Under the pieces are notes generated by a model that was not told the DNA's origin, did no database searches, and saw nothing but the letters and a program-made list of their open reading frames with translations. DNA of 64,000 nucleotides from Adineta ricciae (taxonomy: Eukaryota; Rotifera; Eurotatoria; Adinetida; Adinetidae), in the NCBI GenBank assembly GCA_905250025.1, contig CAJNOJ010000004.1, positions 806,001 through 870,000 of the forward strand, read 5' to 3'. Shown in pieces: positions 21,246-34,077 of the stretch (position 1 is the first letter of the stretch; every line of letters starts with the position of its first letter). Made by a program: the position numbers and the translations under genes.

Positions 21246-22703
21246 ATGTTGTTTCGATTGCAATCAACACTTTTTCTATCTCTTCGTCGGCTACCGACTC
21301 TTCAATCTCGAATCTATGCTTCGTCAACGGCACCTCGGTCTGATGAAGACTGGGAACAAGATCAGAATCGAAAAGACAAATTCGACGACAATCCACCCGA
21401 AAACGAAGAAGCATCAATCGCCTCGATGATTGGACCTTATATCTCATCAAAACAGATGGCATTTCATACAGATCAATTCGATTCGGCACATATTAGACAA
21501 AAGAATAAACAAGCTTTTCTAGTATGTTTTCGCACATTTACCTAAACAATTCGAATGTATTCTTCGTCATAGGATGTTATCGAAGCATATAAGGTTCAAT
21601 TTCCTAATCGTCGCGGTCATGTAGAATTCATTCGAGCAGCACTCCGACGGATGCCAGACTTTGGCGTTGAACGCGACGCTGAATCATATAAAAAACTTCT
21701 ATCTGTCTTTCCTTTTGGTCCCTATCGACACCAATCGATGTTACAAGTATCAGTTCGATTTTGGCCGAAACAAAATGAAACAGCTTCAGCAATTGTATCA
21801 GCGATGGAATCACAGGGTATTGCACCTGATCTAGAAGTTGTACATATGTTAAGAGAAATCTTTGGCCCATGGGCACATCCTGTTCGTCGTTTTGCACGTT
21901 TTCTCTATTGGGCACCGAAATTTATGAACAAGAATCCTTATCCAATTCCATGGGAACTACCGGACAGCGAACGAGCCCTAGCAAAACTGGCTCTTCAACG
22001 TATGACATCAACTGTCGACATGGAAACCAAGATTGTTGACATACATTCAGCCAGTGATAATTCACCCGACGTCGATCATCCGGTAGAAGAACATTCATGG
22101 CTATTGTACACTCATACACCTAAACAAACGAAATTAGTATCAACATTAGCAAAGGATAGGCCAATTTATATTGAAGGACCATTTGCAGTTTATCTCAGAA
22201 AAAAGCAAATGAAATATTTCGTTCTAAAAGCAGATCCCACCGAGGAATATCGAAAGAAAAAACAAGAGTTAGAAAAATTCAATACAGACGATGGTAAACG
22301 ATCATGATCTTCTTCGCTTCCTACTGATTACTTTCTCGTATGCTTTAATCTAGTTTCAAATTTAAGATCACCATTTCAACCTGGTGCTACACTCTATATT
22401 CCTCCATCCGTACATGAGCTTGACGATGGATTCATCTTATCATTATGCATCATAGGCAAACCATATACTTCGTTGATTAATTGTTGGCTGTATCATCTCC
22501 GAAAACACCATATGCCAAATTTGAGCCAATTTGCTGTTGTGGATAAAACAAAACTAACCGACGCGAAACAAACAGATCGATTTTACACTTCACATCTTGT
22601 TGGCACGCCAGAGTTCACAATTCCTCATGATACAAAACGTATCGCAGAAGCACCGAAACCATGGTGGTTCAACGATGATCCTGACGATGATAAAACAAAG
22701 TGA
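21246..22703 (+). CDS. ECSIT: ECSIT, mitochondrial complex I assembly / Toll-pathway adaptor
   Basis: Three exons, introns near 21522-21573 and 22295-22353. The first residues (MLFRLQSTLFLSLRRL) look like a mitochondrial targeting sequence, rich in Arg/Leu/Ser without acids. Conserved ECSIT blocks follow: AYKVQFPNRRGHVEFI, MPDFGVERDAESYKKLL, FPFGPYRHQSMLQ, MESQGIAPDLEVVHMLREI, NKNPYPIPWELP and RPIYIEGPFAVYLRKKQMKY. The C-terminal exon starts VSNLRSPFQPGATLYIPP and ends with the GKPYTSLINCWLY and NLSQF region. Total about 430 residues, equal to human ECSIT. Known role: PPR-like protein of the MCIA complex with NDUFAF1 and ACAD9 that assembles the complex I membrane arm; also described as an adaptor in Toll and BMP signalling. 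Confidence 0.93.
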
Positions 22704-23577
22704 ATTTTTTTTTGAATATTTTTGTATGAAAACACGTTCTTCGTTTGTTATTTACTTTATCCGAAGAAAAAAAAAACAACAGTCTATCGGCGGGTACACT
22801 TCGGTCGGTTCATTTTATAAGTAACAGACAATATAAATAGGAAAAGGTGAATAAAAGAAAAGTAGACCTTTGTCTATCTAATAAAAAAATGTTATTTCAA
22901 GCTATGTCTCGCTGTTAACACGCCTGGAAATCTTTTACTATTAGTTAATTGGCTCAGAATGAAAAATAACGTTAGTAACTCTGCATAACTGATGACTAGA
23001 CGTGCATTAAATCCACTGATACGACGAAGAATAATCTTTTATGGTTTATGACTTCTCTCTTTTTGGCACAGCGTAAAAATGGGAAGAGTAAATATACCTT
23101 TAGGTACGCATAATAACATGTCTTGTCATTGGCTGTTGACAGTATTTTTTCATATAATCTCATTTCCTCGTTAGTATTGCTAATTTTAAGGTTGAGTATA
23201 TTATATTTTTCATTTCAATCTCTATAGTCACGTAGGTGTTTTAGACGTAATATAATCATGCTGTCTATTTTTAGAGTGTTTTCTTGTTCAGTGGACAAAT
23301 AATCAATTTTCATGAAGTGCTTCATGCTTCTATTCTGTTTTAAATCCTTGACAGATTTTCTTCATCGGAAATAGAAACAATTCTGACATAGAAGATTATT
23401 TCTTTTCCAAAATTTTCCATCTGGAACAACAAACAAGACAGTAAAACGCAAGAAAGACATTGGTAATGTACTTTCTTTGAATGTCTCAAAAAACAATCGC
23501 TGCATGAAACATGACGATTACGAACATCTTCTAATCTTACCAAATATGAATTAAATTCAACTATTGAGCACCTTCTC
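22704..23577. other. Intergenic, 874 bp
   Basis: Between ECSIT and the GPCR. AT-rich, with poly-A runs. A minus-strand frame at 23340-23729 overlaps the GPCR start and shows no motif. Confidence 0.5.
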
Positions 23578-24546
23578 ATGGAAGACGAAAACACGACCGT
23601 GACGGAAGAAGTTCTTTCTGGAGATCCGATTAAATTTATTTTACTGTTAACAATAGAGATTCTATCGTTTCCCTGTACTTTATTGATACTTAGTTTTTTA
23701 CTATTCAATTGGCGATCAATGATTATCAAAGGTCTACGTAATCATTTCATTCTCTCGCTTGTCCTAGTCACCTTCATCTATCTAACGATGGATCTTCCAT
23801 TTACTATTCAATATTATGAACTTGGTTATGATATGCATCATAGCATACTATTTTGTCTTTGGTGGTATTGGCTTGATTACACTTTGGTAGTTATTTGTAT
23901 ATTTCTGACTGCAGCTGCGAGTATCCAACGACATGTATTGATTTTTCATGCTCATTGGTTACATCAGCATCGTCGACGATGGTTGTTACATTTTGTTCCG
24001 ATATTAGCATGTGTCTTCTATCCAGGAGTGTTCTATCTTGTGGTGATGAGCATTCATCCGTGTGTTTATGACGAGAGTATTTATTGTTCAGCTCCGTGCT
24101 ACACCGACAATATCATATTGTTTAACCTCGACTGGATTTTGAATACGGCATTTCCACTATTGACAATCATACTTGCAAATATCACTCTGATTGTTCGAGT
24201 AATTCGTTCGATGAAAAAAACGCGTCGCCGGCAAAGTTTAACTTGGAAGCGGCAAAGAAAATTAACTTTACAATTAATTGCCCTTTCGTCATTATTCGTA
24301 CTCGGATGGGCACCATCGACTGTTGTATCGATAGTTCAATCATTTGCATTGCCAACGTTATTCTCAGATATTCCGCAACTCGCTTATTTGAATTACCTCA
24401 CATATTTTGTTTGTCCTCTACAACCGTTTTTATGTCTTTTCGGTTTACCGGAACTGCTAAAAAGTTTGACAACTTCGTTTAAATTTCTACGTCGTCGATC
24501 GCGAGTAAATCCTGTTAACACGATGCAACCTGTTGTTATGACTTAA
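23578..24546 (+). CDS. Intronless rhodopsin-like GPCR, orphan
   Basis: A single exon of 322 residues with seven hydrophobic spans, the first at about 18-43 (FILLLTIEILSFPCTLLILS) and the second at FILSLVLVTFIYLTM. The TM3-proximal Cys is in SILFCLWWYW and the paired ECL2 cysteines are around CVYDESIYC. A consensus N-glycosylation site lies at NTT near the start. The DRY position reads SIQRH, keeping the arginine but not the acid. TM6 has LGWAPSTVV, and TM7 lacks NPxxY (CPLQPFLCLFG). A basic third loop (KKTRRRQSLTWKRQRK) fits G-protein contact. I recognise the style (IQRHVLIFHAHWLHQHRRRW) as that of the large intronless receptor families of bdelloid rotifers. The ligand is unknown. Confidence 0.85.
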   Translation: MEDENTTVTEEVLSGDPIKFILLLTIEILSFPCTLLILSFLLFNWRSMIIKGLRNHFILSLVLVTFIYLTMDLPFTIQYYELGYDMHHSILFCLWWYWLDYTLVVICIFLTAAASIQRHVLIFHAHWLHQHRRRWLLHFVPILACVFYPGVFYLVVMSIHPCVYDESIYCSAPCYTDNIILFNLDWILNTAFPLLTIILANITLIVRVIRSMKKTRRRQSLTWKRQRKLTLQLIALSSLFVLGWAPSTVVSIVQSFALPTLFSDIPQLAYLNYLTYFVCPLQPFLCLFGLPELLKSLTTSFKFLRRRSRVNPVNTMQPVVMT

Positions 24547-25260
24547 TTTTACATAATTATCAACACATTTTTCAATCCTACTGTAGAAGTACTTCAGACT
24601 CAGTGAAGATCAGATAGAGAAAAAAAAATCTAGTCTGTTGTTATCACGCGACAATGAGGAAATATGAATACTTTTAAGTATACTTGGTAACTTGTTTCTT
24701 TTTGACAATATATTGCAAGTCAGTGAGTGCATTTCACATTGAATACATGGAGTAAATTCAAAATCAAAACACCGGAGAGACAAAAGCGAATTTGTAATCT
24801 CATGTGTTATTATTTTAACAGAAGGAAAAGTCAATAGTATCAGAATTGACGCATAATCAGGTGTGTTTCATCTGTTCTAACGGGTTCGTTCTTTATTTGT
24901 TCTGTTAAACATAATCCAAGGACATTCTTTGTTTCTTAAAATCATCAATTTCCGCAAGCCTCTCGACAATTGTTAAGTAAACTGTTCAATTTCATCAACT
25001 ACTTGAACTGGTTTGTCATCTCATCATTGAAGTTGTCAATGCCATTCGGTTTATTTATATTCTTCAGTAGTAATATATATCACACTCTCCTAAACACGAT
25101 TACTTTATATTCGTTAGAAAACAACAGAAGAAAATGAAGATAAAAGTGTGCAAAGAATACATCGATGTAGATATTTGTATGTCAAATATATATGTAAGAG
25201 ACGGAGAGAGAAAGAAGACAATCACCGGTATTATCTGATATGTATGAAAAGATATTTTCG
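24547..25260. other. Intergenic, 714 bp
   Basis: Between convergent GPCR and sHSP genes, so both 3' UTRs fall here. It contains a near-palindrome around CTGTAGAAGTACTTCAG (about 24580-24597) and TA-rich tracts near 25070. No gene. Confidence 0.4.
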
Positions 25261-27418
25261 TTAGTTTCTGGTTGGTATTTCAATACGGATGAAGCTATCT
25301 TTGAGAAAAGTGACACGTAAACGAGTATAGTCATACTTGTAATCTTTTGGTAAACGACAGATGCGTGATGTTGAACGAAGAATAACTTTATTCTGTGATA
25401 TTTGCTCTTCGAGACGATCTTTTTCTTGTTGTTCAATGAAGATTTTCAAAAGATTCAATTTTGGATCGGATTGAATACGTATTTCATCCATCAAAGTTTC
25501 GAATGATAAACGAAGATGATAGATCAAGATCGGTGGCGAATCATTGGTAAATGTGTATTGTCCATCCCAGATATCTTTCAGCGGATTTTTGTACAAGGTA
25601 TTAAAGCGATTGATAATATCTGTGACTTTTCTCGAATCGGGTGCTTGTTGGAATGAGGTCGGTTCACCAACATGAATAATCGTGCGATTGTTATCAAGTT
25701 TTTCAATACGATGCGCAGTGCTACTACTTAATGGTTGGTTCGAGCTTGTGGTGTGCGACGATGTGAGCAATCCTTTTTGCTCCAAACCTAGACGAGATCG
25801 AAGGTTGAGATGAAAAAGAAATAAATAAAAATGAAACCCACACCATGCAGAGAGCGAGAGGGGAAAAAAGAAAATAGTTTCAAAACCCATGCTTGGGAGA
25901 AGAAGGAGAAGAAGATAAAGTTTACTAACCCAATCAACAATTGATTTGAATGGACTGAGCAATGCTGTAAAAACACTCATATGTGAATAAATAGAGTTGA
26001 AATAATAAACGGTAAGTAGAATGATTCGCTTATTCATGTTTCAAAGTCGGAAATGAGAGCAACAGTTTATCATGAAAAAAATGCTAACCCGGAATGGAAG
26101 AGATTGTCTTTCATGACCTAATATTAGTATGAAATGACTGCTTTTACTACGAACTAACCTCCCCCATCGTGTTTAGTCGATGTGACTTTTGTATTTACAG
26201 ACGGTGTTGAATGACTCGATTCTTTTTGTTCGATGTGTCGTTTCTTTTGAATTTCTTTCCACGCCCATTGATGATATTTGCCTTCGACAATCAATTCTCC
26301 TTCTTCCGTTAAATAAGCCACAATTGTTTCATCATCAACGACATCCGGCACATATAACTCAGTTTTCAATTCATGTTTGCGGTAATTTCCACGTTTATCT
26401 GTTGGTTCAATCGTATGACAATGAATGAGAATTTTCGGTCCTTCTAATTGTACGCTGATATCGGATGTATCGTAGGTTTTACCGATGGGCACACGCATTT
26501 CATACAGATTGACTTCGCCTTCATCTGACGACAAATCATTACAGATTAGCTGTTGCCTTAATGAACTCGTGGGTTTCGAGAAATCTTCTACCATTGATGG
26601 TGTTAATACTGATTGATTAGAAGAAATATCTGTTTCAATGCGAGGTAGGTGTGGATGTGTACGCGGTTCATCTAGTGATTCGCATGACGAACTCAACGAC
26701 GGTTCACGTCGTCGATGTACAACAGGTCGAACGACAATCCGCCGCGACGATTCACGTTTTATCGGATGTTGTCGACGAAGTTTACAAGTACCTCGATTAT
26801 CAGAATAATCAACAGATGACGACGTAGGAAACTCATACACAAAACCATTTCCAGATAATGATGCATTATTTAAAGATGTAGACGGTTGCTGCAAAAAAAT
26901 AACATCATTAATCAATTAACATCCTTCTACTGGATGGTAATAATAATAATAATATTGCTTACTTGTAAATAAGTTTTATATTTCGACTGGTAATGTGCCT
27001 GATGCCCGGTGTCGTTGAGAGTTGATCTCTGTGGATATGTGTGTTTGACAGTCGGAGGCGGAGGTGGAGGCGAGATGTATCTGAAATGATCGATGGAATG
27101 TGATCGAGGATAATTGAGAGCGGCAGATGATGATGGGGTCGGCGGTGGATACGGTCGATTGTTGTAGCCATGACCATGAATTTCAAGTGATGGAAGTATT
27201 GTTAAAGAATTTGCTGGCGGTGATGCAACAAGATCAAGAGAGCGACTAGCTAAACGATTCAAATTCGATGAAGATATACGCGTTTGGGCTTGTAATTGTG
27301 CTAGATGTTGCTGTTGTTGTTGTTCAACGCGACGATATTGACGATCCAATGCAAACAACTCTTCAACAGACAAGCCTAATGGTCGCTGCGTTGATGATTG
27401 AGAAGAGGTGACCAACAT
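25261..27418 (-). CDS. Long small-heat-shock-type protein with two alpha-crystallin domains
   Basis: Three exons: 27418 to about 26963, about 26889 to 26159, and about 25787 to 25261. The junctions are LQ/QPSTS and HDGG/GLEQKG. The N-terminal third is Ser/Pro/Gln-rich with a polyGln and a polyPro run. Domain 1 (exon 2) has the sHSP beta-sandwich pattern: DISVQLEGPKILIHCHTIE, HELKTELYVPDVVDDETIVA, then EEGELIVEGKYHQW. Domain 2 (exon 3) repeats it: DEIRIQSDPKLNLLKIFIEQ, SRICRLPKDYKYDYTRLRVT, then KDSFIRIEIP, which includes an IxI-like end. Known analogues: tandem-ACD sHSPs such as the p36 proteins of flatworms. Ordinary sHSPs have one domain and about 150-200 residues, while this is about 590. 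Probable role: ATP-independent holdase chaperone. I saw no clear heat-shock element upstream. Confidence 0.7.
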
Positions 27419-28416
27419 CTTATTCTCTCTAAAGTAAAATTTCTTCTTCGTATGTACGACTCATATAAAGAATAAAACGAAACGAAAAAAAAAGAGAGAA
27501 GAAAAGAATAATACTCCTATTCTCTCGTGCTCTCCTTTTCTCTGTCCTTTCACTAAACAAACCATCAAAATTCACCCAACGAAAAGGCCAAAGAACAAAA
27601 AACAGAACAATAGATGATGTGGTCGAAGCAAACCAAAGAAGAGAAGAAAAAGAAAGCGAAGCATCGTCATCTCTCCTCGGACCGATCGTATTCATGTAGG
27701 TCTCTTCTCTTTACTTTCTAATTACTACTGCACAAGAAGAACATGCCAACGACGACGACAAAGACCGCCAGACATGCTCCTGCAAGTCGATCCACTGGCA
27801 CAAGCTTGCTTTTCCTTCGTGCGAAGAACAGCTGTGAATACATTCAACACGACGAACTCTCCCTCAGCGTATTTATAGTTATTGCATAAACACATCAATG
27901 ACAGCAGCAATACGATATTGCAGGAAAGAGACGCCTACCCACACGTGCGTCCGACAAGCTACAGAGAAAAAACGAAGAAAGAAAACCATCATAAATGACA
28001 TTATTATTCTAAACATAGAATAATAGATATTGTCAAAGGAAGCTCCATTTGATGCTTTCGCGAGTATCGTTTATATTAATAGCTATCGAACAACTCATTT
28101 GCTTCTTTTGTACTATTAGTTTTCTTTGAAACACATGTGACAAATACATAGCTGCTTGCTCTTCATTCAAAAGAAGCAATTAAACGAAGTGTCCTGTGTG
28201 ACGTGAGCATAATGATTATCAACTGATATTAATGCGCAGTTGTTAAACGAAAGATAATGTTTTTTTTTGTAATGATATTACAATAACTAGTTAATATCTA
28301 TTTATTTTTCATAAAGAAAGAAGAAAATCAGATTTATTTTGTGTATATATTGACATTACTGTAGAAGTTCTTTATTTTTTTTTAAAAGAAAGAAAATCAG
28401 ATAACATTGATAGTTC
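27419..28416. other. Intergenic, about 1 kb
   Basis: Promoter side of the two-domain sHSP and 3' flank of RANBP3. Minus-strand frames at 27429-27695 and 27725-27910 have no domain or splice support. A GAAAGAA-AAATCAG motif occurs twice (about 28316-28330 and 28388-28400). No perfect tandem GAAnnTTCnnGAA array was found. Confidence 0.45.
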
Positions 28417-29926
28417 CTAAATGACGCTTTCTTGTTCGCCTGCTTTGGTGCTCTCCTTGGAATCCTCATCACTCGTATCTGTACTGGGCGGTTGATATCC
28501 TTCCGTTATTCTAAACAAAAAAACATAAATCCAAGTCTTGGTAATACTTTCCCATTGATTTGATCATACTTTGATTTCTTCGAAATATCATTAGCCGTAT
28601 TATCCGAAGTATCTGAATCAGTTGATGAATGAGATCGTTTACGAATGCGTATTGTTGAATTGTCTACTGATGATGATCCAGACGTATTTAGACTGCTTTT
28701 ATTCTACAAAGTACAATATTTATAAACTCAACAATTCCAAGGGCATACAGGTGAAGTGTTATTTGACGATGTCGTCTGTTGTCGTTCGATGATTTGTATA
28801 CGGGATTGCAATTCTTTACATAAATTAGTACAATCATTTGCCGATGCCTAGACAATATAAATCATACATTTAGACGTCTATGTAAGCAGAGAATAGAATT
28901 ACCTTGATAACGAATATTCTTAGATGGGATTCGTCTTGCGCACCAAATCGAACGGAACGGTCTGTCGCTCGCTCGACAGTCATCTTAGGAAATATTGGTG
29001 AATTGAGAATAACACGAAATGCTTTATCCAATCTCATAACTAGAAGAAAATCAAATAGGTCAATGGACATCATATTTGCAGACATCTCGTACTTAAGCGT
29101 GCTTGCAATTTGTCCCAATCGGATGGATCACGACTTTCGTTTATTTTTAGTATACCATAACCTCGTTCAACAAATTGTTGCTGTTCAGGGTTGTACATAT
29201 ATAATTTTCCAGCAATCTTAAATAGAGAGCAAGTGATTTCGAAAATCTAGTCATGGGAACGTACCTGGAATTTAGTTATTTCATGTTCTTCACCGGTTGA
29301 TGTGTCACCTTGTATAGTAGTTGATGGATGTGTCGTTGCTCTTCTTGCTTCATATTCCGCAGCTGTTTCAAATAGTGAACGTGCTGATTTATTGTTTTCT
29401 TCCTCATCTTCGTCGTCGTCTTCATCATCATCATCAGCAGCAGCATCGCCATTTTCATCTTCCTCTTTGGTCGCATCGTTCTCAGCCTTCGCTTCGTTTG
29501 TTGCACTAAATAATTGCTTACTAAACAAGTTCATTCAATCAATTAAGTATCAATAATTGATGCAGAGTCGAATCTTATACTTAGCACTAAGTGGAGCAAG
29601 CGAAGAAGCCAGTGACAGTGAAGGTGCTGAACCAAAACCTTGTGTATTCGTTGCTGAAAATTTTGCTAAAGTGCTTGTGAAATAACTCGTTGATGTTGAT
29701 GAAGAATTCTCTCCGTTAGACGAAGATAATTGACCGAATGAACTGAAACCTGACCCATTATGTTTGAATTGTCCAAACAATCGAACCGGTGTCGATGTAT
29801 TCACATTATTAGCTTCTTTTTCTGTCTTGTCTTCATTACCGGTAGCAGATTCTATTCAAATCAGAAAAGTATTCTCAGATGAATATTTCTAAATCCATGA
29901 GTAATTCACTCACCATTGTTTGACAT
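28417..29926 (-). CDS. RANBP3: RANBP3, Ran-binding nuclear export cofactor
   Basis: About seven exons. The first is only MSNNG. The N-terminal half is Ser-rich with FG motifs (RLFGQFKHNGSGFSSFGQL, TQGFGSAP). A strongly acidic block of Asp/Glu/Ala follows, encoded by a GAT/GAA-rich tract at 29400-29470. The Ran-binding domain spans GEEHEITKFQ, KIAGKLYMYNPEQQQFVERG, YGILKINESRDPSDWDKLQAR, then MRLDKAFRVILNSPIFPKM and AQDESHLRIFVI. This matches RANBP3 rather than RANBP1/2: the KLFVF..WVERG and LRLILN..LW patterns are in order. The tail has a basic patch RIRKRSHSSTDSD, a probable NLS, and ends in a Glu/Ser-rich segment. Known role: binds CRM1 and RCC1, enhances leucine-rich NES export and exports Smads and beta-catenin. 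Confidence 0.88.
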
Positions 29927-30184
29927 TGTGATGTATGAGGAGTACGATCTAATACTGGTCAATGAAGAAATATATGAAAGAAAAACGAATCGAATATGAT
30001 CAAATGAATATGATTAGTATGAACTTGTTTACCAATCAATGCAAATCTTCTGAAGATGTATCAAGTGACATCTATGCTACAAAATGAAGTCTATTCCTAA
30101 GTATTCTTCAGTCGAAAGAATAGAAGCATGGTGAAGATGTGAATGATTTTTTTCTTTCATAACAATTGCTGGTTAAGATTACTA

Positions 30185-33100
30185 ATGGCATTTCATTCAA
30201 ATGATGGATATAATTTATCATTGAAAGGCAATTCTCTTCAACCGCCGTCAGGAAACGTCTCATCACGTTCAGCTAGTGCAAGAAGTCATTCTCAAACGAG
30301 ACAACCTGTCGCACCCTCTAGAATAGGTAATAGACGATGCATGATGAATGTTTGCTGAATTCTTCAATGTCATTTCCAGGCAGTGGTAGAGATCATCGAA
30401 CAAATCCGAATATTAGTAACGCTCGACAAAGGTAAATCATCTTTTCATCCCCGTAGTTCTTCCATGTTAAGACTTATAATTCGATTCTAGACGACATAGT
30501 AATAGTGGTCAAAGACCTGCCTGGCTTACATCTCCTACACCAGATCCTAAACAAGTATAGCGTTACTCTTTGCAAGAAAATTCAATGTACGTCTATTTTT
30601 CAGAATACTTCAACATCGTCCAGTGTATATCGTGCATCCAGTCCACAGCAAGATGATGTTGACGCATTTTTTACCGATCGAGTACATCAAAATTATCATC
30701 AACAACAGAAATTCGACGAAGATCAATGGGATGATACGCATAATTGGGTTGATAAACTTCATTCTGTTAATGGATCGTTCACACCGCAGCAACATATTCA
30801 ACCAGTCGGTCCGACAGGCATCTCACGAGATAGTCTAAACGGAGCAACGAATCTTCTTCAGTCAAGTCACAATCGGCGGGGACAACATATGCCAGCGTCG
30901 TATATAGCCGGTATTTCTCAAGCGACACCAACTGAAGTCGATCTACGAAAGAAAATGGCTTCAATTACGATTCAACGATGGTATCGAAAGATTCAAATGA
31001 GACGAAAAATGGCGGAAGCTGCATTGAAAAGGTAGTAGCATTGCTTTTTTTCCTATTATCCACGCTACTCGATTGTTTTAGAGTACTCGAACAGAAGAAA
31101 ATCGAACATCAAGCATCAGTGGAACGAAACAAAGAACTAGAAAAACTTGCCTTATTGGAACAGAAGAAAAATCGAGAAGATAAACTACGTCAAACACGGT
31201 TAACAACTCTGAAGGTATCAAACTACGCAGACTTTTATAAATGTAAAATCAAATTAATTTATTCTTCCAGGAAGCTCAACAACCGCGAAGAAAACCATCG
31301 TATGAAAATCATATTAAAATCGATGAACGTCGTCCATCGACACCCAATCATCGACCAGTATCCTCGCGACATCGAACAAATCCCAATCCATTGCCACTTC
31401 CACCTTCTTCACACGTTGATGAAGTGTGTATTGCTTTTCTTCGGGTAAAACTGAGATATTTCTATGTGTCTTTCGAATAGAAGTTTACATCTGACAGTTC
31501 GACAACATCCAAGGTAACGCTGACTGATGTTTATGAAACATTAAGAAAACTAGAGGAAGTCGAACAATTTCCTGTTCAATCACCTCATGAGAATGAATCG
31601 GGTATGTTTGAATTCTTTATCAAATGATTCAATCCATTGATAACTACTGAGTTTAGCCTATCTTATCGATGCAGAAACACCTCCGGCCAGTGAAACCCCG
31701 CCGAGTCGGGTGGATTCGATCCTATCATATCTAGACGAAGCAAATCACAATGATGTAGCTACTATAGAAAGTGTTCGTTCACAAAAATCAACAGCACCTT
31801 CGACTGTTCGTTTCACTACGCCGCCCCAGTCCACTCGACAGCAACAACTTCCGACAAAAAAAGTCGCACAATCTGTTTCTGTCACACAGACACGTGCATC
31901 TCCCTCGATTGACCAACAGATCAAACACGGAAGTAAACAATCGCAGGCCACCACTACACATAAATCTTTGGCAGTAACTGCTCCTACACGAAAATCTCCA
32001 GAAGAAGAAATCGAAAGCGAAGCGAATATTGAGGATCATGAGGCGATTCGAACTGCTCAAGACATAACTGAGACTGTCATGCAATTACGCATGGAAAATG
32101 AAGAAAAACAACGTCAACTGATTATCTCTCAACAAAGATTGGTATAGAATTGTAATTGTAGAAGTAACAACAAACGTATTTCGTTGTGATTTGTTTTAGA
32201 ATCAACAACGTGAATTGAATATTCGTCACGCGAAAGAGTCCGAACGAGAGTTAGAACATCGATTACAATTACAAAAGGATGATTACGAAGGAACCATTCA
32301 ACGACACTTAACTTTCATCGATCAGGTTCGTTATTCATGTACTGATAAAAATTCTTCAACGTTTTCTCGTTTTAGTTGATCGATGACAAAAAGAAATTAT
32401 CTGAGCGATGTGAACGATTGGTTTCTGAACTGAAAACCATCGATAAGAAATCTGGCGATCGTTTGAAGACAATGGAAGAATCTCATCGAATCGAATTACA
32501 AAAGTTGAAAGATGTTCACGAAGCAGCAGAAAAGCTGCGTCGTGAACGATGGATCGATGAAAAAACAAAGAAAATCAAAGAATTAACCGTTCGTGGTCTC
32601 GAACCAGAAATTCAAAAGTTAATTGGTAAACACAAAGCTGAATTAGCAAAAATGAAAACAGTTCATGAAGCCGAATTACTAGCAGCTGACGAACGTGCCG
32701 CACAACGATACGTTCGAATGACCGAAGATCTTCGCGATCAACTCGAACGAGAAAAAGAGTCAGCAATCGCGCGAGAACGTGATATAGCACGTGAAAAATA
32801 TGAAAAAGGCATTCGAGATGAAGAAAAAGCGTTTGCCGAACAACGACGTCGATTGTATGCTGAAATCGAAGATGAAAAAAATCGACAAGCAGAATTAGTA
32901 TCCAAACAACGTGCCGATCTCGATAAGTAGGTGAATTCTTTCCAAAGTGAAATTCTTTTCGAAGTGAAGATTTCTTCTAGACTTCGTCGTGACATTGAAG
33001 AAAACCATCGTACAGCTGTCGATGCTGCTAAACGTGAATACGAAGCGATACGCTTAGAACAAGAACGACGACATGCCAGTGAAATCAATGAATTGAAAGA

Positions 33101-34077
33101 AAAACTAGCGATCGAAAAGCAAAGTTGGGAAGAAAACTACATGAAGAAGCAAGAAACATTCCTTTCTGGAAAAGAACGGGAATTACGAGAACAGATGAGA
33201 CGTGAACGAGATAAAGAGATTGAAAAGATCATTGCACAATTTGAATCCGATACAACACTGACAAAAGAAGAAACGGAACGCACAACAGAAAATCGAATCA
33301 AGTAAAACTGATGATCACAATATTAACAAAAGAAGACGCACACGTATTTCTCGTTTTAGACGTATGCGAGAAAAATACGAAGCTGAATATCGTGAACTTG
33401 ACTATTCCGAAAAACAAACCAAAGCACGCTATAATCAAATAAAATCCCAAATGGCTGAAATCGAAGGTAAATCATTGGTTTTCTTCTAGAAGAATGCGAA
33501 TTCTCCGAATATTTATAGGCGAAAATGAGCGATTACAAGTCATTCTCAGACAAAAAGACACAGAAGTCAACGACATTAAAAAGGTCAGTAAACTACATTT
33601 GATGTTCAAGATGAAAATAATTTGATTCTGTAGATCACGGACACCTTACAAAAAGAACGGGAGCGTTTATCCGATATCATTCGACAGGAATTCGCTGATC
33701 GACTCGTATTGACCGAAGAAGAAAATCGACGAATTAAAGGTGATATGGCCGAATTACGCGCTCGACAGCAAGTCGAACTTGATAAGAAAAAAGAAGAGAT
33801 TGAAATTTTACAACGAGAAAAGGAAAAAGAATTGGAAACTGTGCATGAAAAGTAAACTATTTTCTTTCGTCTTTTCCATATCGAACTTCATATTCGTTGT
33901 AGAATCAAACAAGCAATTAGTAAAAAAGATGAACAGGTACAAGCGCTACGCATTCAATTTGAGGCAGCAGTTAAACGAGCTGATCACCTCGAGGGTTTAT
34001 TAGCACAACAGAGAAAACTCATCGGCACAACACCTGCAAATAGCAATAACACGCCAAAGAAACCGGCACCATCTTAA
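30185..34077 (+). CDS. CEP131: CEP131/AZI1, centriolar satellite and ciliogenesis protein
   Basis: About fifteen exons, the longest gene wholly inside the window. The start MAFHSNDGYNLSLKG is the first ATG of a Ser-rich disordered region. An IQ motif, ASITIQRWYRKIQMRRK, lies near 30960-31010. After variable linkers comes the long coiled coil. The block RWIDEKTKKIKELTVRGLEP then EIQKLIGKHKAELAKMKTVH is near-identical to vertebrate CEP131. So are the LYAEIEDEKNRQ, REQMRRERDKEIEKII, MREKYEAEYRELDYSE and VIRQEF-like (IIRQEFADRLVLTEEE) segments, and the ending AAVKRADHLEGLLAQQRK. Known role: transported on satellites with PCM1, required for basal-body function and flagellum formation, and a p38/MK2-14-3-3 target in vertebrates. 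The C-terminus ends in a short Asn/Thr/Pro/Lys tail. Confidence 0.95.

Noticed and set aside
27429-27910. Two minus-strand frames upstream of the two-domain sHSP
   Set aside because: No splice site joins them in frame to the sHSP first exon, and no recognised domain; probably 5' flank.
29302-29556. Ser-rich plus-strand frame
   Set aside because: Antisense of the Asp/Glu tract of RANBP3 (GAT/GAA repeats).
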